From NCBI GenBank assembly GCA_030528355.1, contig JAUMZA010000008.1, positions 1 through 48,033 on the forward strand: DNA of 48,033 nucleotides, in the 5' to 3' direction. Numbering within the stretch: the stretch's first letter is position 1; every line of letters starts with the position of its first letter. Shown in pieces: positions 30,360-37,888 of the stretch. The notes beneath the pieces are model-generated. The model saw only the letters and a list, made by a program, of their open reading frames with translations, was not told where the DNA came from and ran no database searches. Origin of the DNA: Candidatus Saccharimonadota bacterium. GTDB lineage: Bacteria > Patescibacteriota > Saccharimonadia > Saccharimonadales > Saccharimonadaceae. A program made the position numbers and the translations under genes.

Positions 30360-31400
30360 CTAGTCGCTGAAATTAAAGAATCTTTTGGCGTTATCGTGAA
30401 AAATTTTCTGTTTAGCAACAGACTGTTCTTCTATAGGTAGTCTCTTTATGGCAGACTTCAAAGCATCTAAGCATAGCCAATGAGCATGAATTGCATTATC
30501 TGCAAGATGTTTATATTCCGCGTGCTCTATCGGATCTTGCCAGTGATATAAGTGACTGGTGGTTATACGTTGACCTTTGCTAGGGTGAATGTATGGAACT
30601 GACCGTAATAAATTCAAAGGTTCGTCCGTTCCGTACATTATTCTGTCTGCCCCGAGTGTATTGATGGCACGATAAACAACATCTTCTGACGGATTGAGGG
30701 CTGTATCCATTACGAAATCTGTATCTTCGGCAATAGCCTCGTATGCATCTTGGAGTCCAGGAATGTCAAACTTCGACAATCCTAGGTGAGCTAAAGCAAC
30801 TTTTAGCTTAGGAAAGTCTTTTTTTAAGTTTATTATATCGTCAAGACTCTCGGTGATAACTTTGGGTGGATGCAGTACGAGGGGAACTGATTGATTTTCT
30901 GCGGCTTCTAAAATCTCTGGCTTAAACACTTCATAAACATGTGTAGCGTTAGGGTCTAAGTATGAATAGTACATCTTTAGTCCGGCAATGCGTGGATCAT
31001 GCAGCATGTCTACTGTATATGGAATATTATCAGGAAGACCATAAAGAGCTACTCTGTCGCTCTCAGGGCAATTGTCAAGAAGATAAGAATTTGCGGCTAT
31101 ATGTGCTATACCTTTAAATGTTTTCGCAAAGCGTAACGATCTTATCTCCGTGTTAGGATGTAGTACTTCATGCACCGCCTGTGATTCTTCAATTGTGTAG
31201 GCGGGGAAAGTTGACAGCATGTGGTTATAAGCCTTACTCGGCACATCAACAACATGTTCGGGAAGGTTTGAATGGGCGTGTGAATCTATTATAGTATGAG
31301 GCAGTCAGTCGGCATACTCTTTAATCTTTTCACTTTCTTCATGTGTAATACTTAGTGCATGTTCAAAATATGCTTGTCTCTGTGATTCTGATACTTTCAT
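30360..31400 (-). CDS. Amidohydrolase-2 family metal hydrolase interrupted by an in-frame TGA
   Basis: A 346-position frame from ATG 31400 with one TGA at 31305-31307 (codon 32). After the TGA comes IIDSHAHSN, the metal-binding HxH of TIM-barrel amidohydrolases. LHPPK, ALAHLG and YGTDEP then supply the later His and Asp ligands. The longest ATG-started frame after the stop (31244) omits HxH and would be inactive. A strong promoter (TGCTATACT, 6 nt before ATG 31400) is intact. Either a fresh nonsense mutation, readthrough of TGA-C, or a sequencing error. The substrate is unknown. Confidence 0.7.
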
Positions 31401-31406
31401 TTTATA

Positions 31407-31412
31407 AGTATA
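31407..31412 (-). promoter_or_regulatory. -10 box of the amidohydrolase gene
   Basis: Extended TGCTATACT, 6 nt from the ATG at 31400. It indicates that codons 1-31 before the TGA are truly the gene start. Confidence 0.55.
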
Positions 31413-31473
31413 GCATTAATAAGAGAAAAAGAAAGCAACATTGGCTGTTCGACTGTTATCGCATCTCTTGTGC

Positions 31474-32517
31474 CTAAGAATAGTTGAATGTTATAGTATC
31501 GTTAATAGGCGACAACGTTGCACTACCTCCGATTGGCAGCACAATCTGTGGGTCTGTGTGTCCAAAGTCTACATTTTGAACGATTGGTATTGTTTTGTTA
31601 TACTCACGAATAGTTGTAACAACTACTTCTCTTTGATCGGCACGATATTTTGCTTTTTGATCGGCTGTATTCTGCTGTCCAAAATCCCATGCTTTTGGAC
31701 GACCAACCATGACTCCGTTTAAGTGATTAAACCATCCTCGCTCACCAAGTCCGACTAACAGGTATTTTACAATCCAGTGTGGAGGGATGTTTTCGGCTGA
31801 CTCTAAGAAAAGAATTTTACCACCTAATTCTTTTGCCTCCGGAAGGTATTTTTCAGCACTACACTGAGCCACCATGCTCTCTATACAGCCACCCCAAAGT
31901 AGTCCGCTTGCATTATGTTCGCCATCCCAAATTAGTCTGTCATTTTTTTCTAAAGGGCGAACTCCGTTGAGAGACTCTTTGTCGGCCCAGTCAAGTCCTA
32001 TATCGTTATACACGGGACTACCGCTTGTTTTCAGCGTTCCGCCATCAAATAAAGCTTTGTTTAACGATTCTACTGTTATATCCATCATCTCTTTTTGCAT
32101 AGCGAACTGCGTCATGACACAGCCTCCATAGTATGAAGGTATGCCAAGATTTGACAGATAGATATGTAGATGGGTGTTGTCGCTAAAACCAAAGAATGGT
32201 TTTGGATTTTCTTTGATTACATCAACTTTTAGAAGCTTTAATAATTTTATTTGATCTGTCCCACCAATAGATGCGATAATTGCCTTTATGCTTGGATCGC
32301 CAAATGCTGCCATAATGTCAGCAGCTCGATCTTGCAGCGATGACCCCATGCGCCTGGTTGTCGGATATTCTATAGGTTCAAGGTTGAAAACTGTCCGTAT
32401 ACGATCTAGACCAAGATCTTGCACCCACGGAAATAATCCAGGTAGACCGTTAGAAGGAGATAAAATGGCAACCTTATCTCCTTTTTTTAGCTTTGGCAAT
32501 GTTATATAACTATTCAT
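31474..32517 (-). CDS. S66-family serine peptidase, MccF-like (microcin C immunity type)
   Basis: A 347-aa cytoplasmic protein. The S66 catalytic triad is visible: Ser112 in FFGFSDNTHLH, Glu239 in ILFLESAEN, and His320 in VDFGHTDPQIVLPIGG. Length and the insert LLWGGCIESM fit the MccF branch (about 345 aa) rather than the shorter LdcA murein LD-carboxypeptidases. MccF cleaves microcin C and related aminoacyl-nucleotide antibiotics. ATG 32517 follows TATAAT by 7 nt. Its neighbours are an AspRS and an AsnRS. LD-carboxypeptidase activity remains the alternative. Confidence 0.85.
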   Translation of the reverse strand: MNSYITLPKLKKGDKVAILSPSNGLPGLFPWVQDLGLDRIRTVFNLEPIEYPTTRRMGSSLQDRAADIMAAFGDPSIKAIIASIGGTDQIKLLKLLKVDVIKENPKPFFGFSDNTHLHIYLSNLGIPSYYGGCVMTQFAMQKEMMDITVESLNKALFDGGTLKTSGSPVYNDIGLDWADKESLNGVRPLEKNDRLIWDGEHNASGLLWGGCIESMVAQCSAEKYLPEAKELGGKILFLESAENIPPHWIVKYLLVGLGERGWFNHLNGVMVGRPKAWDFGQQNTADQKAKYRADQREVVVTTIREYNKTIPIVQNVDFGHTDPQIVLPIGGSATLSPINDTITFNYS

Positions 32518-32524
32518 ACACACT

Positions 32525-32530
32525 ATTATA
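32525..32530 (-). promoter_or_regulatory. -10 box of the S66 peptidase gene
   Basis: TATAAT 7 nt upstream of ATG 32517. Confidence 0.55.
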
Positions 32531-32570
32531 ACCGATTCTTTAAAAATTGCTTATAATACTGGGTATGAGT

Positions 32571-32605
32571 GGGTGGGCACTGGTTTTAGATGCCAGTGCC
32601 CACCC
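32571..32605. terminator. 13-bp perfect hairpin after the AspRS gene
   Basis: GGGTGGGCACTGG pairs perfectly with CCAGTGCCCACCC around a 9-nt loop. It lies 33 nt past the AspRS stop, so it probably ends the aaRS transcript. A rightward TATAAT at 32552-32557 would start a short transcript just before the hairpin, giving a 27-codon frame at 32565 or a small RNA; weak evidence. Confidence 0.65.
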
Positions 32606-32637
32606 ATGGAACGTGCAAACACGCTCCATTCTCACGA

Positions 32638-33936
32638 TCATGGTGTGAGACGGTTGATCCCGCGGTAGAGGAAAGTAACCTCCCGCACGTTGCCGAGTCC
32701 CGTGATGCACATGAGCAGCCGGGTCAAGCCAACGCCGAACCCACCGTGTGGCGGGCAGCCGTACCGGAAGAAACCGAAGTAGTCCTCCAGGGGAGCGAGA
32801 GCATAACCCTTCTCCTTAGCCTGCTTGACCAATTGCTCGTGGCGATGCTCACGCTGAGCACCTGTCGTGATCTCAAGCCCTTTCCACAGAAGGTCAAAGC
32901 TCTTGGTCACGTTGGTGTCGGGGTAGCGCATGTGGTAGAATGCGCGCACCTCGGCAGGATAGTCAGTCACAAAAACGAACTCGTGACCATACTCCTCGGC
33001 GATCAGACGGTAGAGCAGACGCTCTCCCTCGGGGTCGAGGTCCGCCTTCTCCGTGATCTCGTGACCCAGCTTTGCAAGCCACTTACGTGCCTCGCTCAGC
33101 GTGATCCGCGGGAACGGATCTGTCGGCACTTCGAGAGTTGTCCCGAAGACCGCCTCAAGCTCGGAGCCGTGCTTTTCAGCAACGACACCCAGGATGAAGG
33201 TGAGGAATTGCTCCTCGAACTCCATCACCGTCTCGTGCGACTCCACCCACGCGAGCTCCATGTCCACCGAGGTAAATTCGGTGTCGTGACGGGAGGTGTG
33301 CGACGGGTTAGCTCGGAAGACCGGACCGATCTCAAAGACACCCTCGAAGCCACCAGCAATCGCCAGTTGCTTGTAGAACTGCGGCGACTGGGCTAGATAT
33401 GCCGTCCGGCCGAAGTACGGGAGGGAGAACAACTCCGCCCCAGACTCGCTAGCCGTACTGAGAAGCTTCGGCGAGTGAATCTCGACGAGCCCGCGCTCCG
33501 CCCAGAACTGGCGCATGGCCTGCTCGAGCGTCGTTTGGACCCGCAAGACCAACTGGCTCTCGGGAGAGCGCAGGCTGACCTGACGGTGGTCCATGCGTGC
33601 CTCAAGCGATGCACCCGCCTGGATTGGCAGGGGCTCGGCGAGGTTCGCGACTTCGATTGCCGTCGGAATGACCTCGATGCCGCCTAGTTTGACCTGAGGC
33701 GCCTTGACCACCTTACCGGTAACGATGACTGCGGACTCGGGAGTGAGCTGCTCGATCAGCTGAGCGAGCGTCTCACTCTTGGACTTCAGGTGCGTGACCT
33801 GAGCCTTGCCGGTGGAGTCGCGGATGATGACGAACTGCACACTCTTGTGCACCCTCACCGCTTCCACGAATCCTTTGACGGTCACTACGTGACCAACCGA
33901 CCGGGGGATCTCCCCAGCCATGACCCTTGCGGACAT
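32638..33936 (-). CDS. Aspartate-tRNA ligase, archaeal/non-discriminating-type
   Basis: A 432-aa class IIb synthetase: N-terminal OB-fold anticodon domain (VTVKGFVEAVRVHKSVQFVI), and SPKLLSTASESGAELF. YLAQSPQFYKQ is the AspRS signature. Motif 2 is FEIGPVFRANPSHTSRHDTEF, and motif 3 is GGFGVGLTRLLM. The length matches archaeal-type AspRS (about 430), not the long bacterial type (about 590). ATG 33936 is chosen with AAGGA upstream; the longer frame overlaps asnS. Base composition is visibly richer in G+C than the rest of the element. It is paired with AsnRS 13 nt upstream. Confidence 0.88.
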   Translation of the reverse strand: MSARVMAGEIPRSVGHVVTVKGFVEAVRVHKSVQFVIIRDSTGKAQVTHLKSKSETLAQLIEQLTPESAVIVTGKVVKAPQVKLGGIEVIPTAIEVANLAEPLPIQAGASLEARMDHRQVSLRSPESQLVLRVQTTLEQAMRQFWAERGLVEIHSPKLLSTASESGAELFSLPYFGRTAYLAQSPQFYKQLAIAGGFEGVFEIGPVFRANPSHTSRHDTEFTSVDMELAWVESHETVMEFEEQFLTFILGVVAEKHGSELEAVFGTTLEVPTDPFPRITLSEARKWLAKLGHEITEKADLDPEGERLLYRLIAEEYGHEFVFVTDYPAEVRAFYHMRYPDTNVTKSFDLLWKGLEITTGAQREHRHEQLVKQAKEKGYALAPLEDYFGFFRYGCPPHGGFGVGLTRLLMCITGLGNVREVTFLYRGINRLTP

Positions 33937-33949
33937 GACATTCCTTTCT

Positions 33950-35275
33950 CTAGTGGTTGATGTTCCGACCCGCGGAGCGCGGGAACGGAATTGTGTCCCG
34001 CACGTGCGGGATGTCGAGCAGCCACCGAAGCAGCCGCTCGAGACCCATGCCGAACGCGATGTGTGGCACGCAAGCGGCCTTGTGCACATCGACAACGAAG
34101 TCGTAGCGCGAGTCACCGAGTTTGTCCTTCTCGTCCATCCGCTCGTCGAGCATTTGGGGTTCGAAGATTTTCTCGGCAACTCCGCACAATTCGCCGTAGC
34201 CACGTGGAGCGATGAGATCAGCCACCTTGGTAACGGTGGGGTTTTCCTCGTCAATCACATACGGAAACGGCTCGACGTTGCGCGGGATACCCATGACCCA
34301 GAACGGGCCATTGAAGAGCTTTGCGAGCTCCTCTTCGTCCTTGGACGAGATGCCGACGCCGAGAACGGTATCGGACCCCTTCGTCTGGACATGGGCGACT
34401 GCATCTTCGTAGGTGATACGCGGGAACGGAGTCTGGAAGTCGTTGGGACGCAGGGTCGCGCCCAGGTAGTCCATCTCCTCCGCACATTCCTCGGGAAGAC
34501 GATTGTACAGGTGACTCAATAGGCTCTCGACGATCTCGATGATATCATCACGATCGCCAAAAGCGAGCTCAGCCTTGATGTGCCAGTACTCCTTGAGATG
34601 CCGCTTGCTTCGTGACTCTTCGCCGCGGAAGCTCGGCCCCATATTGTAGACACGCTCGAAGGCCATGGTAGCCGCCTCAAGGAAGAATCCCGCACACTGC
34701 GTCAGGAACGCATTCTGACCATGAACGTCAATCTTCATGGCAGTGCTGTCGTCGTAGAGCGGTGCAAGCACAAGGATCGGAGCGTCAAACTCCAAGAACC
34801 TATTCAACTCGAACCATTCGCGAACTACCCGCATGACCTTTGCTCTGAACTTCAGGATGGCCATGTAGTGCGGTTCACGCAGGTACACCGCTTTGTTGGC
34901 GGTGATGTGTCCTGCCATCTTCGGGTCGAAGATATCAAACCCAGCGCGAGGTTGCGGCTGAAGGTTGAGGGTGTCGCGTGCGATAACCTCAAACGTTTCT
35001 GCCATGATCTCGCGCTGATCGCCTCGTGTGGCGATGATACCCATGACGCGAACTGCCGACTCAACAGGAGTCGAGACAAATGCGTCGTAGTCATCGCTTG
35101 ACATTGACTGGATGCGAGCTACAACTTGAATTGTGCCCGTAGAGTCAACAACGTCAAGGAACGCAACACGCCCGTGACGACGCCGACTCTTGATCCATCC
35201 GATTGCTTCAATGACTGTTCCGTCAGGTGTGACGGTTGAATCAAGCAGATCGCGCACGTACTGCTTCTTGAGCAT
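33950..35275 (-). CDS. Asparagine-tRNA ligase-like protein
   Basis: A 441-aa class IIb synthetase. N-terminal OB fold (IEAIGWIKSRRRHGRVAF) and catalytic core with AFLTQCAGFFLEAA, YNMGPSFRGEESRSKRHL, and EYWHIKAELAF (the AsnRS pattern). GYGELCG and motif 3 AFGMGLERLLRWLL follow. It retains the OB domain, so it is not the truncated asparagine synthetase A relative. ATG 35275 follows GGAAGGA at proper distance. It forms a two-gene unit with AspRS, with the same high-G+C codon use, pointing to joint transfer. Specificity for Asn is inferred from motifs. Confidence 0.82.
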   Translation of the reverse strand: MLKKQYVRDLLDSTVTPDGTVIEAIGWIKSRRRHGRVAFLDVVDSTGTIQVVARIQSMSSDDYDAFVSTPVESAVRVMGIIATRGDQREIMAETFEVIARDTLNLQPQPRAGFDIFDPKMAGHITANKAVYLREPHYMAILKFRAKVMRVVREWFELNRFLEFDAPILVLAPLYDDSTAMKIDVHGQNAFLTQCAGFFLEAATMAFERVYNMGPSFRGEESRSKRHLKEYWHIKAELAFGDRDDIIEIVESLLSHLYNRLPEECAEEMDYLGATLRPNDFQTPFPRITYEDAVAHVQTKGSDTVLGVGISSKDEEELAKLFNGPFWVMGIPRNVEPFPYVIDEENPTVTKVADLIAPRGYGELCGVAEKIFEPQMLDERMDEKDKLGDSRYDFVVDVHKAACVPHIAFGMGLERLLRWLLDIPHVRDTIPFPRSAGRNINH

Positions 35276-35367
35276 GGAAATTCCTTCCAATAGACGCTGG
35301 ATGTAACCGTATTCAGTTGTTAAACTGCACATAGCTGAGATCGTGAAAATCAAGCTATGCGAATCCT

Positions 35368-35396
35368 AGTATTACACATTAATCATGGAGTATCAA
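35368..35396 (-). promoter_or_regulatory. Candidate promoter of the AsnRS-AspRS pair
   Basis: TTGATA (35391-35396) and AATACT (35368-35373), 17-nt spacer. The leader of about 85 nt contains a 7-bp hairpin (CATAGCT/AGCTATG). No T-box motif was found. The rest of 35397-35630 is AT-rich with no gene seen. Confidence 0.4.
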
Positions 35397-35630
35397 TATT
35401 TTATTCTATATAAATTGCAGATACTTAAATTCTTTTAGATCGACTAAACGATAAAGCGTAAGAACAGAGAAATGTATTGCCCTAAAGTACATCAAATAAT
35501 TATTGTCCCAATAGGAGACACTATTACTTCACGTACTGCCCAATTATACAGCTCGTACAAACCTATCAAGGTCGTATTCGCCCATGAAAATCATTTTGTC
35601 TTTTGAAGTGGCATTTTCAGGGGAACCTCC

Positions 35631-35643
35631 ACCTGTGACAGGT
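35631..35643. promoter_or_regulatory. 13-bp perfect palindrome, candidate operator
   Basis: ACCTGTGACAGGT, about 50 nt upstream of the small protein gene at 35696. A shifted partner TACGTA...TACGTA follows. Likely regulator-binding; the protein is unknown. Confidence 0.4.
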
Positions 35644-35695
35644 TTGCCGTGCGAGCCTGTACGTAGACTCCGTTACGTAAAGTAAAGGAGGAAGT

Positions 35696-35980
35696 ATGCC
35701 AATCGTAGCAAAGCAAGTAGCAACCGCCACCGCTTATAGTGGGTGGAGTAATCGTGAGACGTGGGTAATGAATATGTGGCTTGCGAACGACGAAACTTAC
35801 TGCGATGAGGTGCGCCGAATCATCAAAACATGCGATGAACATGAACAAGCTGAGCGACTTGAGTCGTTGATACGAGATGAGCTTGAAGGTGGCTTAGAAG
35901 AATCAGGATTGTTGGGTGACTTGCTCACAGCCTCTCTCGGTCGCGTCAGTTGGCAAGAGATTGTAGAGAATAATCGCTAA
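35696..35980 (+). CDS. Small plasmid-type protein with WSNRETW motif
   Basis: A 94-aa soluble acidic protein. GWSNRETWVMNMWLANDETY near residues 16-35 resembles a family of small proteins common on plasmids and phages (DUF7249-like; recognised by eye only). The remainder is helical (DEHEQAERLESLIRDELEG). AAAGGAGGAAG directly precedes the ATG, so it is probably well translated. It lies between the aaRS cargo and the hairpin cluster of the element. Function unknown. Confidence 0.7.
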   Translation: MPIVAKQVATATAYSGWSNRETWVMNMWLANDETYCDEVRRIIKTCDEHEQAERLESLIRDELEGGLEESGLLGDLLTASLGRVSWQEIVENNR

Positions 35981-36006
35981 CTTCACCGTCCTGGGTATGA
36001 CAAGAA

Positions 36007-36347
36007 ACTGCCCGAAGCATAAGGTGCTTAGTTATCAACTTTACACTTGATTTACATCACCGGGCAGTGTCCATACTTACCCCGCTCACTTGACATACGC
36101 CTTGCTGGCGCAGTCAAGATGAGCGGATGTAAGAATGAACGAGCTTAGGGCGGAATCTGGCAAAATTAGTTGATAAATCGTTATCTTATTTCACAAAAAG
36201 ACAAGCCAGCTAGCGTGTACTGCGCTGACGCACAAAATACGCCATCTGTCTGTCATTTGCGAAATAAGCCTCACCCTGAAAGCTATGCGGCGGCTTTCGT
36301 GCGACCATTGCAAGCCCGCCGGAGGGTGCGCCTTGCAATCATCGCAC
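36007..36347. other. Hairpin cluster, candidate oriT / single-strand origin
   Basis: The 400-nt gap 35981-36380 has no gene but has at least four hairpins. ACTGCCCG/CGGGCAGT (36007-36068) has an inner AAGCA/TGCTT. CCGCTCA-CTTGAC pairs with GTCAAG-a-TGAGCGG (36082-36126, 13 bp with one bulge, plus inner GCC/GGC). GAAAGC/GCTTTC lies at about 36279-36298. GTGCGA-cc-ATTGCAAG pairs with CTTGCAAT-ca-TCGCAC (36299-36347). It adjoins the replication-relaxation gene, as expected for a transfer origin. Confidence 0.5.
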
Positions 36348-36380
36348 GGCCGATTGACACATATGCATCCTCAAATTAAT

Positions 36381-37187
36381 TCACAACTCATCTAATGAAA
36401 GAAGCTCGCCGAGCTCATCAATATTCGACCAAATCGCAGAATTATCACCCAGTAAGCTCTCAATCGTCGCTGTATATATCTCAATTTCATCATCCAGGTC
36501 AAACCGGCTCCGCACAGCATGAGCAGTGCGTCGCAAGCGATTTTCTGTGGCTGGATTTTCTAGCAAAAATAGAAGCTTTGGTAGATCGCTGCCAGTCGCA
36601 TCCCAGCCACCGTCATCGAAAAATTCCATATAATTTACCAAGCGGCGATTGATGGCGCTAGGCGGCATGTCTTTAGACACGACATCAAAGAAAAATCGTC
36701 GCAATCCATCGTTCGTTTTGAGCGACAAAAAGGCGTCGGGCGGATTAGCCGGAAAGTAGCTGTAAAGTGCCATTTCACGCCGCAAAAATACTTTTAAGGG
36801 TGGATGTTTGTGTTGTAGTCTATTGGCATGCACATAGACTTCAACTACATGATCAACAAACGATTGACCGACAACTTTATCGCGGTAGCTCGCTTTGATA
36901 ATAGCGTCTGTGACGCGCTCGCTGCCATGAATCAATTGCAACCGCCTAAGTCCTTTTGGCGTCAAATAATACGCCGCTGGCACGCCTCGCAATTTAAAGC
37001 TCTTATCATACCGTCTAGCCACAAAACCATGTTTCATTAACACATTCAGCTTTTCAAACAAATTTGAACTCGACTTAATACCCAGACTATCCGCCAACAA
37101 CTGACGACTACCAAATCGGTATTTATACAGCGTTTCCAGTATGTCTATCTGCCCCTGCTTGAGCGCTGAACGTTTGTCTACTTTCAT
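36381..37187 (-). CDS. Replication-relaxation family protein (candidate relaxase/initiator)
   Basis: A 268-aa protein. It has an N-terminal winged-helix domain (ILETLYKYRFGSRQLLADSL, then LFEKLNVLMKHGFVARR and AYYLTPKGLRRL). A C-terminal alpha/beta domain (DHVVEVYVHANRL, FFFDVVSKDMPPSAINRRL, FFDDGGW) matches the pattern of the replication-relaxation (Replic_Relax) family of Gram-positive mobile elements. No HUH motif or other classical relaxase gene is in the element, so this is the best candidate for processing DNA at the adjacent hairpin cluster. A TATACT box (37213-37218) and AAAGG lie upstream. Confidence 0.75.
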   Translation of the reverse strand: MKVDKRSALKQGQIDILETLYKYRFGSRQLLADSLGIKSSSNLFEKLNVLMKHGFVARRYDKSFKLRGVPAAYYLTPKGLRRLQLIHGSERVTDAIIKASYRDKVVGQSFVDHVVEVYVHANRLQHKHPPLKVFLRREMALYSYFPANPPDAFLSLKTNDGLRRFFFDVVSKDMPPSAINRRLVNYMEFFDDGGWDATGSDLPKLLFLLENPATENRLRRTAHAVRSRFDLDDEIEIYTATIESLLGDNSAIWSNIDELGELLSLDEL

Positions 37188-37212
37188 TCTAAACCTTTCA
37201 CGATTCCTTTCT

Positions 37213-37218
37213 AGTATA
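37213..37218 (-). promoter_or_regulatory. -10 box of the replication-relaxation gene
   Basis: TATACT about 26 nt before the ATG, within an AT-rich 276-nt divergent region (37188-37463) that otherwise shows only a TTGTAGTACAA-type partial palindrome near 37340. Confidence 0.4.
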
Positions 37219-37450
37219 TTTATATAAAAAAAGAGAAAAATAGCAATAGATAACAGTAGTTTTATAGATAAATTATAGTGTATATCGATATTCGGTATAT
37301 TTTACATTATAAAATAGCTAAAAACTATTGAATATTTGTAGTACAAATAGTACAATTTAAGTAGAGGTTTTAATCATAAAGCTGGCTCGTTAATAACACA
37401 ACAAAACTAGGCTTCAAACAGTAGCGCTTTTTGGTTATCGCCCCGTGTAG

Positions 37451-37456
37451 TATACT
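37451..37456 (+). promoter_or_regulatory. -10 box of the RHH-recombinase operon
   Basis: TATACT 7 nt before ATG 37464; leaderless layout. Confidence 0.5.
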
Positions 37457-37463
37457 GGGATTA

Positions 37464-37676
37464 ATGAGCCAAGGAAGAATTCAGTTACAAATCGACACGT
37501 CAAAAGAAGTGCGCAACCGAGCCAAAGCCGTTGCGTACAGCCAAGGCATGAGCCTGACGGAATTGGTGCTAAAAGCACTGGCGACGGTTGGCGATAAAGA
37601 GCTGAAGCAGCTGATTGAAAAGGACTTGCAGGAGCGTTCCGGGCGCGGGCGTCCACAGCAATCCAAGCCTAGTTGA
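37464..37676 (+). CDS. Ribbon-helix-helix-like small DNA-binding protein
   Basis: A 70-aa protein. RIQLQIDTSKEVRNRAKAVA followed by GMSLTELVLKALATVGD matches the beta strand-helix-helix pattern of Arc/CopG-type repressors. The tail is basic (RSGRGRPQQSKPS). ATG 37464 is chosen over an upstream in-frame ATG because the -10 box lies between them. It is the first gene ahead of the recombinase, so it may autoregulate the excision operon. Confidence 0.7.
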   Translation: MSQGRIQLQIDTSKEVRNRAKAVAYSQGMSLTELVLKALATVGDKELKQLIEKDLQERSGRGRPQQSKPS

Positions 37677-37705
37677 TGTTATGACGAGTCGCGACAGGAG
37701 GGATT

Positions 37706-37888
37706 ATGGCGCGACCAAAAGGAAGTAAAAATAAACCAAAAGCACCGCTCGTGGAGCAATTTTCGTTCACGACCGAGCAGCGGATTAGATTGGTGGCAAA
37801 TTTAATCGTCGAGAAAATTATAGAAGACGGCGCGTTTGCTAAAAAGCTAATCACGATATTGGAGGATGATAAAAATGTCTCCAAATAA
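37706..37888 (+). CDS. Small basic AT-hook-like protein, coupled to recombinase
   Basis: A 60-aa protein beginning MARPKGSKNKPKAP, with an RPKGSKNK core like an AT-hook, then an amphipathic helical part (RIRLVANLIVEKIIEDGAFA). GGAGGG lies a few nt before the ATG. Its 3' end overlaps the recombinase start by 14 nt and carries the recombinase ribosome site GGAGG. A recombination directionality factor or accessory DNA-binding role is possible but unproven. Confidence 0.6.
   Translation: MARPKGSKNKPKAPLVEQFSFTTEQRIRLVANLIVEKIIEDGAFAKKLITILEDDKNVSK

Noticed and set aside
31305-31307. TGA as a sense codon throughout the genome (code 25)
   Set aside because: TGA serves as the normal stop in several ATGA overlaps (for example 11089, 20195, 24448, 27336), so general recoding is not supported; only this one gene is odd.
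32565-32648. 27-codon rightward frame behind a TATAAT box
   Set aside because: It consists largely of the terminator hairpin; it may be chance or a short RNA, so it is not listed as a gene.
33937-34254. N-terminal extension of the AspRS frame to 538 residues
   Set aside because: The extension overlaps the AsnRS gene, does not look like protein, and the ATG at 33936 has its own ribosome site.
35276-35360. T-box riboswitch ahead of the AsnRS-AspRS pair
   Set aside because: No T-box consensus or terminator/antiterminator pair was found; only one 7-bp hairpin.
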